From: Asparagopsis taxiformis
Taxonomy: Eukaryota; Rhodophyta; Florideophyceae; Bonnemaisoniales; Bonnemaisoniaceae
Reading direction: 5' to 3'
DNA length: 64,000 nt
NCBI GenBank assembly: GCA_030407315.1
Contig: JALQPE010001714.1
Coordinates: 16,591-80,590, forward strand
Positions 10,773-22,451 of this stretch are shown here, one piece after another. Both the position numbers and the translations under genes were made by a program. The notes below the pieces were generated by a model, which saw only the letters and a list, made by a program, of their open reading frames with translations, searched no databases and was not told the origin of the DNA. Within the stretch, counting starts at the first letter, position 1, and the number at the start of each line of letters is the position of its first letter.

Positions 10773-13700
10773 CACCAGAACTTACGGCTAGGAAGTGGAC
10801 CATGAAGGAGTTGATGTTTTTCTGGAGTGATTCCGTATGAATGGGAAGTGTGGAATGAATATCATTACTGTTTTCTATCGGCAGAAGCTAGATGAGTGCT
10901 GAGATACAAATCCGCGGTTTAGCATAGACAACGAAAATGGACATTGCCTGTTTATACGGAGGGTGCAGCGAATGGTGCAGGAAACCGAGTATCAAATAAG
11001 AGATGTATTCAAGGCGCTGCAGCTAATGAGAAGCCTGACTGGAATCGACAATAGTGAGGGAGTGACGAATTGGAAAAGTGTGAAGGACAAGGAGAAACAG
11101 AACGTGGTTTTGAAGATGGTAGCGAAGGCGATTGTAGAGGTTGTTTCCATACGACGGTACATATTTGAATGTAAACCGCAGTGCTGCTACAGGAATACTC
11201 GATAACCGATGCTAAGGAGTCTGTATGGATCATAGAGGCACCCGATCCACCTGGCCCCAACACTGCCAGCGGATCCTACTCGACCAAAGTCTTCTGACAG
11301 AACACCCAAGTTACAGATCTGAAGGTGTTCTACAAACCACTCAGATGGTCTGCGACAGTAGCCACTTCCATACCATCCAGATATCTGTCCGGAAGTACCC
11401 ACATTTCCTGATTCGTTTCTATCCATACGCTCGCGGTCATTTGTGCTCAAACTAGCATGAACAGAGATACCTGAACCTGTTCTAGCCGAATGTCACTCGG
11501 CCAGTGACCAGAACCTTGCTGGATAGTGAGGCCCGAACTTTGTCGAGCAGCACGACCGGAGATTTGCCGTACCGCAAGTCCAGAACCTCGCCTGAAAGCT
11601 TTCAACATTCGTTCCCAAGACACTAACATATTGCTGATGGGTTCTTCAGGCACTGGATGCGAGATTCTGAATAGCCATTTACGGCGGGACCCTGATCGTC
11701 TATAGAATCGTCTATATGTGCACTGTGCACAGGAGGCGTCACTTCTTCTGCCATCACTTCGCGGACGCGTTAAACTTACTCGTTGGCGGTCGGTGTTGGT
11801 GAGATCGAAAGCGCGTGCGCAGTCGATCGACCGCCATCGATTCCACGAAGCCATGTGCACAGACTTTAATGACGTGCCAGTCGCAAGTGTCTGCCCGATC
11901 ATGCCACAGAAAATGGAAAACTTGCCTCTGTCGCAGTGCATAGCGCGCACGGATTGACTACGTATGTAGAGCGTGAAAGCATAGATTGAATGAACTAGAC
12001 TAATTTAATTCAGTTTCAGGTTGTTTTCATTGATCGTAAACCTCGCAAAATGATGTATGCTTCCAATTCACTATTCGTTCGCTTGCTCACTCACTCACTA
12101 GTTCGCATCGATGTACCTAGGTTTTCACGCGAATGATACAGTCATGCTCGAACAAAGATATCTCTTTCATAGCCACAAATTATCAAAAATTAACCGCTAG
12201 ATATAGGCCCTTGCTCGTGTGCGTGTGGATATTGAACATATGAGATATCCCATTTCGACCTCAACCATGTTGGAAGAGGTGTAGCGTTGAGTGCAGCTTT
12301 CTTCCAGAACTTTGCGCAATGATCGCGCGTATAGATGGTGGAGGAGGGAGTCGTGATGCGTTTCCAGTGTCGAAAATCATTTCTGCCTTTCAAGGATCAA
12401 TCAACAGTACTAACAGGGCACTCTTTCTTCATTGCTAACACACACGAAAGTCTCACTCTCTTTTCACACAGTCTCTGTTGTACAAAAATCTGTGAACAAA
12501 TTGCGGAGCAGAGCAGAGCAGAGCGATGTCTCAAGAACAAATTTGTTCAGACAGCTGTCTTCAGTGAAGTAGAAACGCATATGCGCTCAAGCGATTGCTG
12601 TCTGCTTCAAATACCTGAGATATTATTGCCCCACACGACATAAAGTCCCCCAACATGCGACGCCCATCAAACATAAACATTTTCATCCTCTTACTACATT
12701 TTAGTCGAACACATACATCCATCTTCAAACAACAAATGTCATTTAAACACCACCAGTCCCGCTTCATCGTACGCCAATACCGCCCAGTCGCCCAGCAGAC
12801 AAGCTAGCCGTGCAGAAAATAAGCACCGCCATCTACGACGGAAAGGACTGGATCTCATCATCGCCCTCAGCATTTCCAACAAGCCCAACATGTTTCCCCT
12901 ACGTCACCCTGCAAAACGATACCATAGTATACTTCTGCATTCTCCGTCAATTGCATTCATTCAATCTGCGCAATGAATTCTTCAATCTCGAAGCCGGCTG
13001 GGTTTTCTGCCTATCCTGCAATAAGGGCATTGGAGAACGTTCTCTAGCAATGGCCACTAAAGCCTTGATGCAACTACACGGTGCAGATTGCTTCTATCGC
13101 TTCCTCAAATCTGTCGACGTTTGCAACATACCATCCATCCGACACATTTCCAAACTAAACTAGACTGTTCATTGACAAACTCGTGTGTAGCCCCATTTCG
13201 ACCACTCACCACTGGTATCTGCCGAGTCACCGCGCACTGCCCTGGTGCTCCCTCCTGAATTCGCTTGGGCTGTCTCAATACATTCCGTACTATGCCTATG
13301 AAGCAGTCCCGTTATGGATCAGAGTTCAGCGTGTTCAGCACATCATCCCACGTTACCAGAGCTGCAATTTCTCAGCAGTACGGGTCTCATCAATCCTTAG
13401 CACAGATGTGATACAGCAGCCGATGCAGGTCAATTTCTAGACTCTTAATTCTGCACTAAAGAAGGGAGATCGGTATGGAAATTGTCCAGGCATAACAAAC
13501 CGCCTGTCCTGCTCTCCTACAGAGCAAGCTCCAACAATCCAGTCGATCAGGAACCTGACCACATGTACTCAGCGTTCGTTCCGGACGCGGAAAGGGCAAA
13601 TTGTTGTGTGGCGTTTGCAGATTCAGTCGCAACGGGAAGTGATGAAACTTTCCGCATGGCGTTTGACGGCGGTTTATCTGAGACAGACATCGAGCGATCG

Positions 13701-15209
13701 GCGTTTCCGTCCAGATTGAAGCTGGAGATCAATGCCGTATTTGAGCTGATAATTGGAGCAAAGATTTGAAATAAATTTTCTGTGCAAATTTACGACGCGA
13801 CACGGCGGAGGGTGGATAACTCAACGTTCGATGTTATTGGTTGAGCCAACCTTACAAGACCGTACCGACGGCACGCGCAATCATTGATTAACCTATTCGC
13901 TTATTGCTTGGGAGCAAAACTGTCCAACGGTCGTACCAAGTTAGACCAACAGACTTTTCCGCAACATCTTGATGGAACGACGTCGGTGCTCACGAAAGCC
14001 TGAGAGCTGCCTTGAGTCGAGGCTTTTGTACGCCGCCTTATCTGTGGTAGTTTCATACTGCGTTGTTTCACCGTTGGACTTGTGCCACGCACACTTGGTT
14101 CTCTCTCCATACGTACGTGTAGATAAGCTGCGAATTGAGCTACAATAGCATACCAAACTGGAAACCAGTATCTACATGCTTTGTGAGAATATAATGCCTC
14201 TTCCTCTAGAAAAGGCTTCCTTCGGAATACAAGATTTCATTCAACCATATCCATCCATCTCCCATCGCTTCAGCATGAAATCATCACCTTCCATCCATCG
14301 CAACGTGCGTCTCTATCCAAACACCGCTCTCCACACATCTCCCCGATCTTTCAGTCCGACCGTACCCGGCGGCGGCCGAGAGTGACGTACTGGCCATTGT
14401 TAAAAGTATCTGCGACGGCAATGAGCGCATATATTAAATCCTTCTCTATGTGAACACAGACCCTGATTGCCTCTCGTTTGTGGCAGAAATCAAACAAACA
14501 CAAAGCGGTAGGATTTGTCTTGTTCCGACACCTGTCAAACCCCGATGCGCAGCACCAGGTAATCTGAATTGAAGGCGGTCGTATGCGGCCTGGAGCTCGG
14601 AGCCACGGTGCTAAATATGAAACAATACGTTTTGTAACCCCCCTACTGCAACTTGTCCATGCGAGAAGAAAAAGCTACAGATTTTTAGCAAGTATCGATA
14701 GCTACAACAAACCACTGCAACGTTTATTCCAGACTTGTATACATTTTCATTAGCACTTACATTACCAAACACGAATAGTATTGCATTAAAGATTTTTATG
14801 AGAATGACAGGGGGCAGCGGCCGGGTTCCCTCCAGCTCAGCTTAGCTCACCTCCGGATGCAGATGTGGTGAAGGGAAGAGAGAACAGTCAGATAGTCTAC
14901 CATGCTCTGATTTGATTTGCAATCCGAGAACTTCTTGACTCCCAAATGGTGTAAACAGTATCCCTGCATATTGGCATCGACCAAAAGAACTGCAGCACTA
15001 ACTCAATTTTCATTGCAGAGATCAGCACAACGTATTCGTCTTGAGTGTCACAAGTTGCAATTAGATGGCGCTGACTCGAAGCTAGGAGAGTTGGTAGTTG
15101 TGGCGAGTCGGCGTCTTCGGTTTGATCGCTCGTATAAATATCCAAGCAAAATGGCAGGCAAGGAGATACAAAGCCACGCAACAATCAAGCTTACCACATT
15201 CCCCAGCCA
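10773..15209. other. Central region of T1: no recognisable gene
   Basis: This is the unique 4.4 kb between the inverted arms. The longest plus-strand frames are 80 residues at 10963-11205 (helical, MVQETEYQIRDVFKALQLMR), 117 residues at 12810-13163 and 95 residues at 13482-13769. None shows a motif I know, and none resembles the T2 transposase or cargo proteins by eye. The region may be a decayed gene block or captured host DNA. A multi-exon gene cannot be excluded without transcripts. Confidence 0.4.
12810..13163 (+). CDS. Unidentified small ORF in T1 centre
   Basis: A 117-residue frame with mixed, protein-like composition, several aromatic residues and two CxxC-like cysteines (VFCLSCNKG). 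There is no recognised family, no neighbouring partner and no clear upstream signal. It could be an exon or remnant of a larger gene, or chance. The low score reflects the short length and lack of a second copy to compare. Confidence 0.2.
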   Translation: MQKISTAIYDGKDWISSSPSAFPTSPTCFPYVTLQNDTIVYFCILRQLHSFNLRNEFFNLEAGWVFCLSCNKGIGERSLAMATKALMQLHGADCFYRFLKSVDVCNIPSIRHISKLN

Positions 15210-15329
15210 GAATCACCATAGCAATCCTTGCAGTCTGCATCACACAGATCATCTTACGCAGTGCGTGCTGCCCAGGTCGTTATTCGGCCCTATCCAGAAA
15301 CACTTTCAGGCCTAGTGCAACCAGTAGAT

Positions 15330-16600
15330 CTGAAATGGAAATGGACGTCCGGTGAATGACCTGCGCAATTGCATTGCTGGCCAGCCCAGAAATTCTAAAA
15401 TTTCAGTCAGAAAAAAAATTGCAAAATTATATCGATTTGGGCGGTCGAAAGTGCCGTACGGCACACCCCCATCTCAAAAACATGTTCACATGTGCATGTT
15501 TTTGAGAATAGCCCAAAAAATAAAGCAATTCAGGACGTCCGCCGGACATAGGCTTGATTCTAATTTGGCCACAACGGCCCCAGAAGCTACCAAGCACCCC
15601 GAGCGGCCCCTCCCCGCTCACTTACCCACTCACGCCCATCTTGCAGAAACGTTCCTGCTGGCCTCATCCATGCCTTCACATCCACATCATAATCCTCTGC
15701 TGAGCTGTTCAGCTTGGACGCTCACTGGAAGTACTCGTCTTCGACGTCCGCCAATGCAGGACAACACCATGAATACTAAACCCACCGTGGATCTCAGTCA
15801 TCAACGGTGGGCGTCCTATAAATGACTGCTATAGAACCATTGCCCCAAGCCCTCCAATTTGGACGCTCAGCCAACAGCGATTGCTGCTGTACCTCCTTGG
15901 TCGTTCTCCGATGCATGTAAATGCGTCAAAGTACGACCGATGGGGCAGTCCAAACGTTTTGCACCAGTGCACGCCTAGGGATACCACAAGGTTCGTCGTA
16001 CACACACAAACACACAAACAACCACGCACTGCAGCACCCAACTTTCGCATGCGTCAGTGATGTGCTGCTGCAGTGTGTATGCGCCGTGCGGTAGCAAGAT
16101 TTCCATGCTTGCAGCGATTGACATCCAGACATCCAGCTGCCGACCAGGGAAGCCGTTTGCAGCCGATTCCCTCTTGTCTGCATGGCATCTCGGTGCTCTC
16201 AACACTTCCTTAGTTCCTGCGATGCGAGCAAATGTGCAGCAATCGCCTAACTTGAAATGGACGTCCACTGGAAGTCCGGCTCGCTTACATTGCTGGTCAG
16301 CCCTGAAATTCTAAAATGTTGGGCTGCGAAATAGCTGCAAAACTGTATCCATGTGCAATATTCGACCAACCTGAAATGGACGTCCGGTGAATGTCCAGCT
16401 CAATTGCATTGCTGGCCAGCCCAGAAATTCTAAAATTTCAGTCAGAAAAAAAATTGCAAAATTATATCGATTTGGGCGGTCGAAAGTGCCGTACGGCACA
16501 CCCCCATCTCAAAAACATGTTCACATGTGCATGTTTTTGAGAATGGCTCAAAATTCAATTCAAATCAGGGTGTCTAATCTGGCCACAAAGGCCCCAAAAG
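15330..16600. repeat. Two dispersed palindrome repeats in T1 right arm
   Basis: Copies at about 15330-15560 and 16370-16600 carry the palindrome at 15473-15506 and 16508-16541 and the 14-bp palindrome GTGCCGTACGGCAC. A decayed module sits at 16255-16325. The sequence between them (15560-16255) shows no gene I can support. Confidence 0.75.
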
Positions 16601-17649
16601 AAGCCAGCCGACGCCCCGAGTGGGGCCATCGCTGGCTTCTGTAAGCACCAACTGTAAGCAAAGCCACATCTCACGAAGGGTCAATTCCAGGCTCAGGCTC
16701 AATACGCCAGGGCGAAGTTTTGGTCCTTGTTTCGGCATACTCCCACCCCACTTTCTCACGACAAACACTACTCACCCATCATGCTGCACATACTACGTGC
16801 ACTTCGTATGAGCAGTGGGCCCGCCTGCGTGGTTGCTGTAATGCGTAGATGTGAGTAGCACACGAACAACCCAAAATAGACGTCTGGTGGATGTCCGGCT
16901 CTATTGCATTGCTGGTCAGCCCAGAAATTCTGAAATTTCTAAAAAGTCAACTTGGTGGCCCATCATCTCCCGTGCAGGAAACTCTCACACTCATTTCTGA
17001 TATACGTTTTGACGTGTTTTTTACTTTTACGCATCAGGAAAGGCGTTACGGAAAATTGGGACTACGGCACTTGTGAGCCGCAACGTCTGAGATAGTGAGT
17101 AGAGTTTTTTGTATAGTATTTATATTGTATTCTAAATGTGCGTTCGAGACCTCGTTTGTAATGTTCTCGTGGTTTTGTGGGTATCAGTTTTGTGCTCACT
17201 TCTGGCAGCCCAATGGTGGAATGTACCTGAGCGATCAGTCATCACCTACTGCTAGGTCACACATTTTTCTGGCAACGTGTGCATGGAAGGACGAATGACC
17301 GCCGTAGGAGATGGATTTTCAATTAATTCATTTAAAATAATAAAATTATATTAATTGCGAACTTCATGGAATAAGTTTGTGCTTTACAGTGGATATTACA
17401 GGGATCATTTAAGGGAAGCAAATGGATTGTGATATATATGATTATACCATTTCGATGTTCTCGATCCGGATCTCATCATTCGGGAGTTCAGAGACCATGG
17501 CTTGGGCCATTATTAATCTCAATACCGGCGATGATATGGAGTATGCACAGCAGGACTTAAGCTGACGTTGAAAGCTGTCCAGTCGAGGCCGCAGGTTACA
17601 CTTCTCCGCCGTCACTGACTGAGGTTCTTTGGCCGTGTTTCCTTTGTTT

Positions 17650-19060
17650 GGTGTAGAGGATAGAACGACGGTGAGTATGCCAGTTTGGAGAGTATGCAGC
17701 GAGGAAAGCGTGTGTTTTGAGTCGTACTGTTGTCGTTGATGCGATATTGATTCATTAGAAGCTTCGTGAGTCATGGTTTGCATGTTGTGAACGATGGGAG
17801 GCAGGTAAGTAAGTGAGTCTCGCGGGTGTGCAATAAGGGATGCATTGGTTTTTAGTCTGACTGTTCTGGTTCATTTTGATGTTGTATAGGTGGTGCAGGA
17901 ATAGTGATGAAGGTAAGTTTCATTGAGCTTAAAGACGGGTTTCGCGATGAAATGGAATGCTAACTACATTTGTTCGTTGCACGATTTGTGACTTATTGGT
18001 TGTATTGTGTGCATGATGCAACGAGATGAAGAGGTTAAGTGCGTTCTGAGGGTATGAATCGAGGGAGTGTTTTTGTTTTGAACTTGACTGTCGTCTTTTA
18101 TGCAATATTTATTTATTGGGAGCTTAGTGAGTCATGGTGCATATTTGCTGAAGGGTAGAAGGGAGGTAGGCGAGCATTTAAGGGGTGGAGTGAGTGGAAT
18201 GTGGGTTTTGAGTCTGACTGCTGTGGTTGATGTTGATTTTGTGTAGGTGATTCTGGAATGGTGATGACGGAAGGTAAGTTACATTGAGCACCTAGTTAAG
18301 TTGCGCGAAGATATGGAATGCTGACTACATTTTTTTGTACAATTTTTGACTTATGGTTTCTATTGTGTGCAGGATACAACGAGGGTAAGTGAGTTCTGAG
18401 GGTATGCAGCGAGGGAAGCATGGGTTTTCAGTCCGACTGTTGTTGTTGTTGATTTCGATTTTTTGTAGGTGATGCAGGAATGGTGATGACGGGAGGTAAG
18501 TTGTATTGAGCGCCCAGTCCGGTTGTGCGAAGATGTGGAATGTTGACTTCATTTGTTGGTTGTGAGATTTTCGACTTTTGGTCTGTATTGTGTGTAGAAT
18601 GAAACGAGGGTAAGTGAGTTCTGAGGGTATGCATCGAGGGAAGTGTTTGTTTCGAATCTGACTATTGCAGTTGATGCGATATTTATTCATTGGAAGCTTA
18701 TCCAGTCATGGTGTGTATTGTGCCCAGCGAAGGAAAGTGCGGAAGTTTTGAGAGTATGCTGAGAGGGACATGTGGGTTTTGAGTCCGACTGTTGTTGTTG
18801 ATTTCGATTTTGTGTAGGTGATGCAGGAATGGTGATGACGGAAGGTAAGTTTCATTGAGCGCCAAGACTTGTTTTGCGAAGATATGGACTGCTGACTTTG
18901 ATTATTCATTGCAAGGTTTTCGCATCATGGTTTGTATTGTGTGTAGGATGGATGAGAGGTAAGTAAGGGAGTTTCTAGGATATCTGTCGTGGTAAGCGTC
19001 GCTTTTGAATCTGACTGTTGGGGTTGATGTTTTGTATGTGATGCAGGAGCCTCCTGGTCC
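17650..19060 (+). repeat. Array of splice-site-like units in T1 right arm
   Basis: Two mini-units alternate. Unit A reads TAGGTGATGCAGGAATGG and then TGATGACGGAAG, and is followed by GTAAGT (for example near 17905, 18275, 18510, 18850). Unit B reads GTGTAG or GTGCAG, then GATNNAACGAG or GATGGATGAGAG, and then GTAAGT (near 18380, 18605, 18955). Between a GTAAGT and the next AG lie about 80-110 bases containing CTGAC and a T-rich stretch. This is exactly the layout of short spliceosomal introns separated by 12-27-base exons. Unit A has stop codons in one frame, so coding is not implied. Some units are decayed (GGTTAAGT near 18030). Confidence 0.7.
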
Positions 19061-19107
19061 TGCCGTTCCTGCTTCACCAATGAGTGGTGAAGCAGGAACG
19101 GCAGGAC
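19057..19107. repeat. Perfect 22-bp inverted repeat with short loop
   Basis: TCCTGCCGTTCCTGCTTCAC and its exact complement are separated by about 5 bases. The equivalent place in the left arm (near 8180-8215) and in T2 (near 26095) has only one half, so this is a local inverted duplication made after the arms formed. Confidence 0.8.
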
Positions 19108-19671
19108 TGAAGGAGAGTGAAGAAGGGATCTAGGAAGATGAGGAATGAAGCTGTGAGGTGTTTCTGGTATGTGTATCTTTTCGGGCATACGATAGAAGTG
19201 AGAGTGGGTTTCAAGTGGTGTAAGATTTTGCTGACCATGTTCGTGTTTGATGTCTTGATGATTTAATGGGCTGGGGTGGTTTCGAGGAAAGCGGGGATGG
19301 TATTGGGAAGAAGCGGATTTTTTGTAATCAAGGTCGTGAGGGTTCTTGAAGTATGTGCGAATGGTGGTGCATGGCGTTCGGATGGTAGGGAGAACGGGAT
19401 AGTGAGGGAGATGGGTGATCGACGATATGCTGACAGGTATTTTGTATTCTGGCTGGATACGTATTTCATATTCTGGCTGGATATATATTCCGTATCCTGG
19501 CTGGATACGTATTTCCTATTCTAACCGGGTATTTATTTCCTATTCTAGAGAGACGTATTGTATACGAGCAGTTTCGTAAATGAGAGAATAAAATACGGTC
19601 CGATATGGGCCCTGAATTTACCATCCGCTGTAATTTCTTCCCTCCCGGTTTTCGCTGATATATTGTATACT

Positions 19672-19760
19672 GGATGTCGGGTCCTAGTATTCCGCCATAT
19701 GTACTAGAGAAAGTGGATGTCGGGCCCTAGGATTCCGCCATATGTACTAGAGAAAGTGGA
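19672..19760. repeat. 43-bp subterminal satellite, 2 units (T1 right)
   Basis: Complement of the units at 7444-7616; only two units remain here. Confidence 0.8.
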
Positions 19761-19889
19761 CGTCCGCATCCAAAAAATTTTTATTTTTTTTTGGACGCGG
19801 ACGTTCATTTGTTCTAGTAAATCTCGGGGCCGACTAGGACCCGTACTAGAGAGACTGGACGTCCGCGTCCACTTCCGAAAACACAGACG

Positions 19890-20794
19890 TAAGGATCAAC
19901 TAGGGCGGTGCCCGACGGCTTCACGCCTGCAGATGCATTAACGGGAATAGAACCGGCCCCACTCCGGGTAACTCCGCCAGAAGCGGCGTACGGGTCTGCA
20001 GCCGACTCGGCAAGCTGAGCATTAGCTCTTTCGGCTTCTGCCTTTTCGGCTTCCGCACGAGCGGCTTCGCGACGCAACTCTTCTTCCCTTCGCTTACGAG
20101 CGTCCGCCAAAATCTGCTGATTACGGCGACCATAGTCCTCGTAAGGATTCGCAGAAGCGTCACGACCAGAAGACGTACGAGCCGCAGGAGCGGAAGGACG
20201 AGCCACAGATGGCCGGGAATCTGGCGAAGGCCTAACATCCGACTGCCTCGATGGCTTAGGCTTAGGCATAGCGCCCCCTTCAGCAAGGACTTCGACTACC
20301 TCTTCGGCGGCGGCCGACTCTGCTACTTTTGGAGACGGCCCGGTGGCCTTAACAGGTTCGCCTTCACGCGATGGCGGGTTGGCCGATGTCGGCTTGGCGG
20401 TAGCCACGGGTGTGGACGGCTGCGGGGGAGCAGGGGATTCGGCCGGACCGATGTTGCCACCTTGTGCACTTGCCCTAGCGGGAGGAACCGACTTCTCGGA
20501 GCGCGAAGGAGTCCCGACGACTTTGCCAGAAGGCGATGCTGCTTCAGCTGAAGCCTTGGCGGCAGTCGAACGAGTTCGCGTCTGCGGTGGATCCGCGGAG
20601 GCGATCGGCGCACTAGTCGCAGGAGTCGAAGAGTACTTAGCCGGCGTTGGCGTGACCCCAGTGCGGGAAGATGATGCCTGGTGGCGAGTGGTCGGGCGGC
20701 GAACGCTTGAACGCGTGGTTGGACGGTTGGGCGAGCCCATGTCTTCCCCTTCCTCCTCTGAGGACTCGAATTGAATCGGAGCACGAGGGGTCAT
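19890..20794 (-). pseudogene. Gypsy-A antisense ORF, second copy, truncated by T1
   Basis: The frame starts at the conserved ATG (MTPRAPIQFESSEEEG), has the same Ser/Pro/Thr-rich N-terminus and the same NPYEDYGRRNQQILADARK segment with coiled coil, and ends in the shared GTALVDPY. There the T1 terminus breaks it; the frame runs about 75 further bases into T1 before a stop. Differences from copy 1 are mostly conservative in the coiled coil and looser in the linker, as expected for a translated protein. Confidence 0.6.
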
Positions 20795-21286
20795 CTTAAA
20801 GCCAGTAAAGGCGACAGAGGATGCTGCGGAAACCCTTAGCGGGATGAGTGAACAGCTTATTGGCTTAAATCTCCAACGGGAGCTGGGGTACACGACCCTG
20901 GATGGGATTCGCAAGGCGATTGGCCGGGATGACGAATTCAAAGCCTCGAGTAGGCACCGCTCACGCGATCGCGCGGTAAATTATCGTGCAGATGGATGCA
21001 AAAACCCTTTGAGGGATGACGGAAGGGACACGAATTTTCGTACACGGTGGACCCCGGGGGGGTGAGTACGCTCTTTCGCGTGGGATCGACAAGAAACCTA
21101 CAACAGGTGTTGATTCCGATGGGAAACGGTCGGTGGAATTCTGGAAGAGTCGAATGGACTAAACGAAATTATCGAATACGCGCCGGGCGCGGGAAAATCT
21201 GAAGGCAGAAAATGCAAACGGCCATAGCCCAAAAATTGTAATTTTTCTAATTTTGTCGGGACGACAAACCTCTCAGGAGGGGGCCA

Positions 21287-21969
21287 TGTCATACCGCCTG
21301 GCGGTCCTCTCAACCAGAGTCGTGTCGCTTCCCTATTGGGTGCCCACTTAAGGGATGTGCCAATCACAAGGCACCAGCCAACTGGGCGTGTTTCCTGTAA
21401 TTAGGACAAGCGCAAGGCTGTAGACACCCTATTCGGGCCTATCGGCCCCGGCCAAGACCCCACAAGGGACAAATTTCTAACTTAAGCTAACCAGCTGTAC
21501 ATTATAATGTAAGCCTAACTGGCAATAACCTCGCGGGTAGGCGAGTGCCGTAACTGGGCTCTGGTTGGTCAATAACTGGATATTTATTCCTAACCACTAA
21601 CCCTAGCTTACAGTAGACTTAGTATAAAACTGCCACTGGAATAGCCAGTAGGCACGGTTTCTAGAGTAACGTAAACTCAAGTGGAATTACGACCCACTGG
21701 AACAGTGTTCGCATACCTATTGTTCAACCCCTCTCCGGGAAAACCTTAGGGTTAGCCAACAGCTCGACGGATTACGTCATTTTGCTCCATTAATACGCAT
21801 CTCGCGTGAGCGCTATAATCGCACAACCCCCTCCGGGTAGCGATCCCTTCTCTTTCACGAGACTACCCGTCGGGTACCTATAAGGTTCATCTGCTCTACC
21901 ACTTCCTCTACCGAGGCTCGGGACACCTGTCGGGTGGTTTGCCGCTCCAGCGGATTTCTACCTGCTACA
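21287..21969 (+). repeat. 3' LTR of Gypsy-A2
   Basis: Starts TGTCATACC and ends CTGCTACA, with a TATA box at 21623-21629. It matches 6375-7055 end to end. Confidence 0.75.
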
Positions 21970-22447
21970 TCATCCACCACTCCCAGACACCGAATTTTAC
22001 TATATCAGGACACTACTTTTACTGTCTCCAGGTGCTGCCCAGGGCAGCACAAAGTACTGTCTACAGATGCTGCCCAGGGCAGCACAAAGTACTGTCTACA
22101 GGTACTGCCCAGGACAGTGCAAATCACTGTCTCCAGGTACTGCCCAGGACAATGCACCGTGTTGGTTCCATCTATTGTCCCAGGCAGCGTATTTCACTAT
22201 CAGGCCATGTTGCCTTGGCCAATACAAAACACTATCCGCCAACACTGCCCAGTACAGTAAATTACATCATATCCAACTATTGAATAAATCATTAATTTTT
22301 ACTGTCTCCATTCACTGCCTCAGACAGTACGGTGAGACAGTGTTTTTACTGTCTGCAGACAGTGTTCCGTACTGTCTGCCAGACAGTGCAAATCACTGTC
22401 TTCAAGTGTGGCATTAATTTTCATTTGCCGCATAGTGATTTTTACTT
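21970..22447 (+). mobile_element. CACTA-family subterminal fragment (T3-like)
   Basis: Matches 63140-63835 of T3 with fewer repeat units: ACTGTCTCCAGGTGCTGCCC-type units, then the GCCTTGGCCAATAC block and the CATTTGCCGCATAGTGATTT block. It is broken near 22447, just short of the terminal ~60 bases found in T3, and continues as Gypsy-B. The frames of 108-116 residues here are translations of the repeat and not genes. Confidence 0.75.
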
Positions 22448-22451
22448 TACT

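Larger units (their letters stand above)
7316..19889. mobile_element. T1: long-arm inverted-repeat DNA transposon, apparently non-autonomous
   Basis: Both ends read CGTCTGTGTTTTCGGAAG inward. Inside, 7316-10772 is repeated in inverted orientation at 15210-19889, interrupted by copy-number differences. The ends, 43-bp satellites, arm arrays and palindrome repeats are shared with T2 (25097-48233), which supplies the likely transposase. The 4.4-kb centre has no recognisable gene. A possible ACGT direct repeat flanks CTGTG...CACAG, but since ACGT is itself palindromic this is weak. The two flanks do not match a single interrupted sequence: the right flank is in the Gypsy-A antisense ORF, the left flank is not. 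Confidence 0.8.
15210..19889 (-). repeat. T1 right inverted arm
   Basis: Reverse complement of the left arm, with additional repeats: dispersed-repeat copies at 15330-15560, 16370-16600 and a shortened one near 16880-16955, plus about 0.7 kb (15560-16260) with no counterpart on the left. The arm is longer than the left one (4.7 against 3.5 kb), so the arms have diverged by insertion and by repeat-copy changes. The terminus reads CACAGACG at 19882-19889. Confidence 0.75.
19890..21969 (+). mobile_element. Gypsy-A copy 2: antisense ORF and 3' LTR only
   Basis: The order and sequence match 4980-7055 of copy 1: antisense frame, leader-like stretch, polypurine tract (21275-21283), LTR (21287-21969). 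The upstream part is cut by the T1 right end at 19889. The LTR end abuts TCATCCACCACTCCCAGAC, a sequence also found in the right part of T3 (63140 onward), so this copy had inserted into a CACTA-family element. Confidence 0.8.

Noticed and set aside
22332..22451. N-terminal ~40 residues of the Gypsy-B frame
   Set aside because: They derive from the CACTA subterminal fragment before the junction near 22447.
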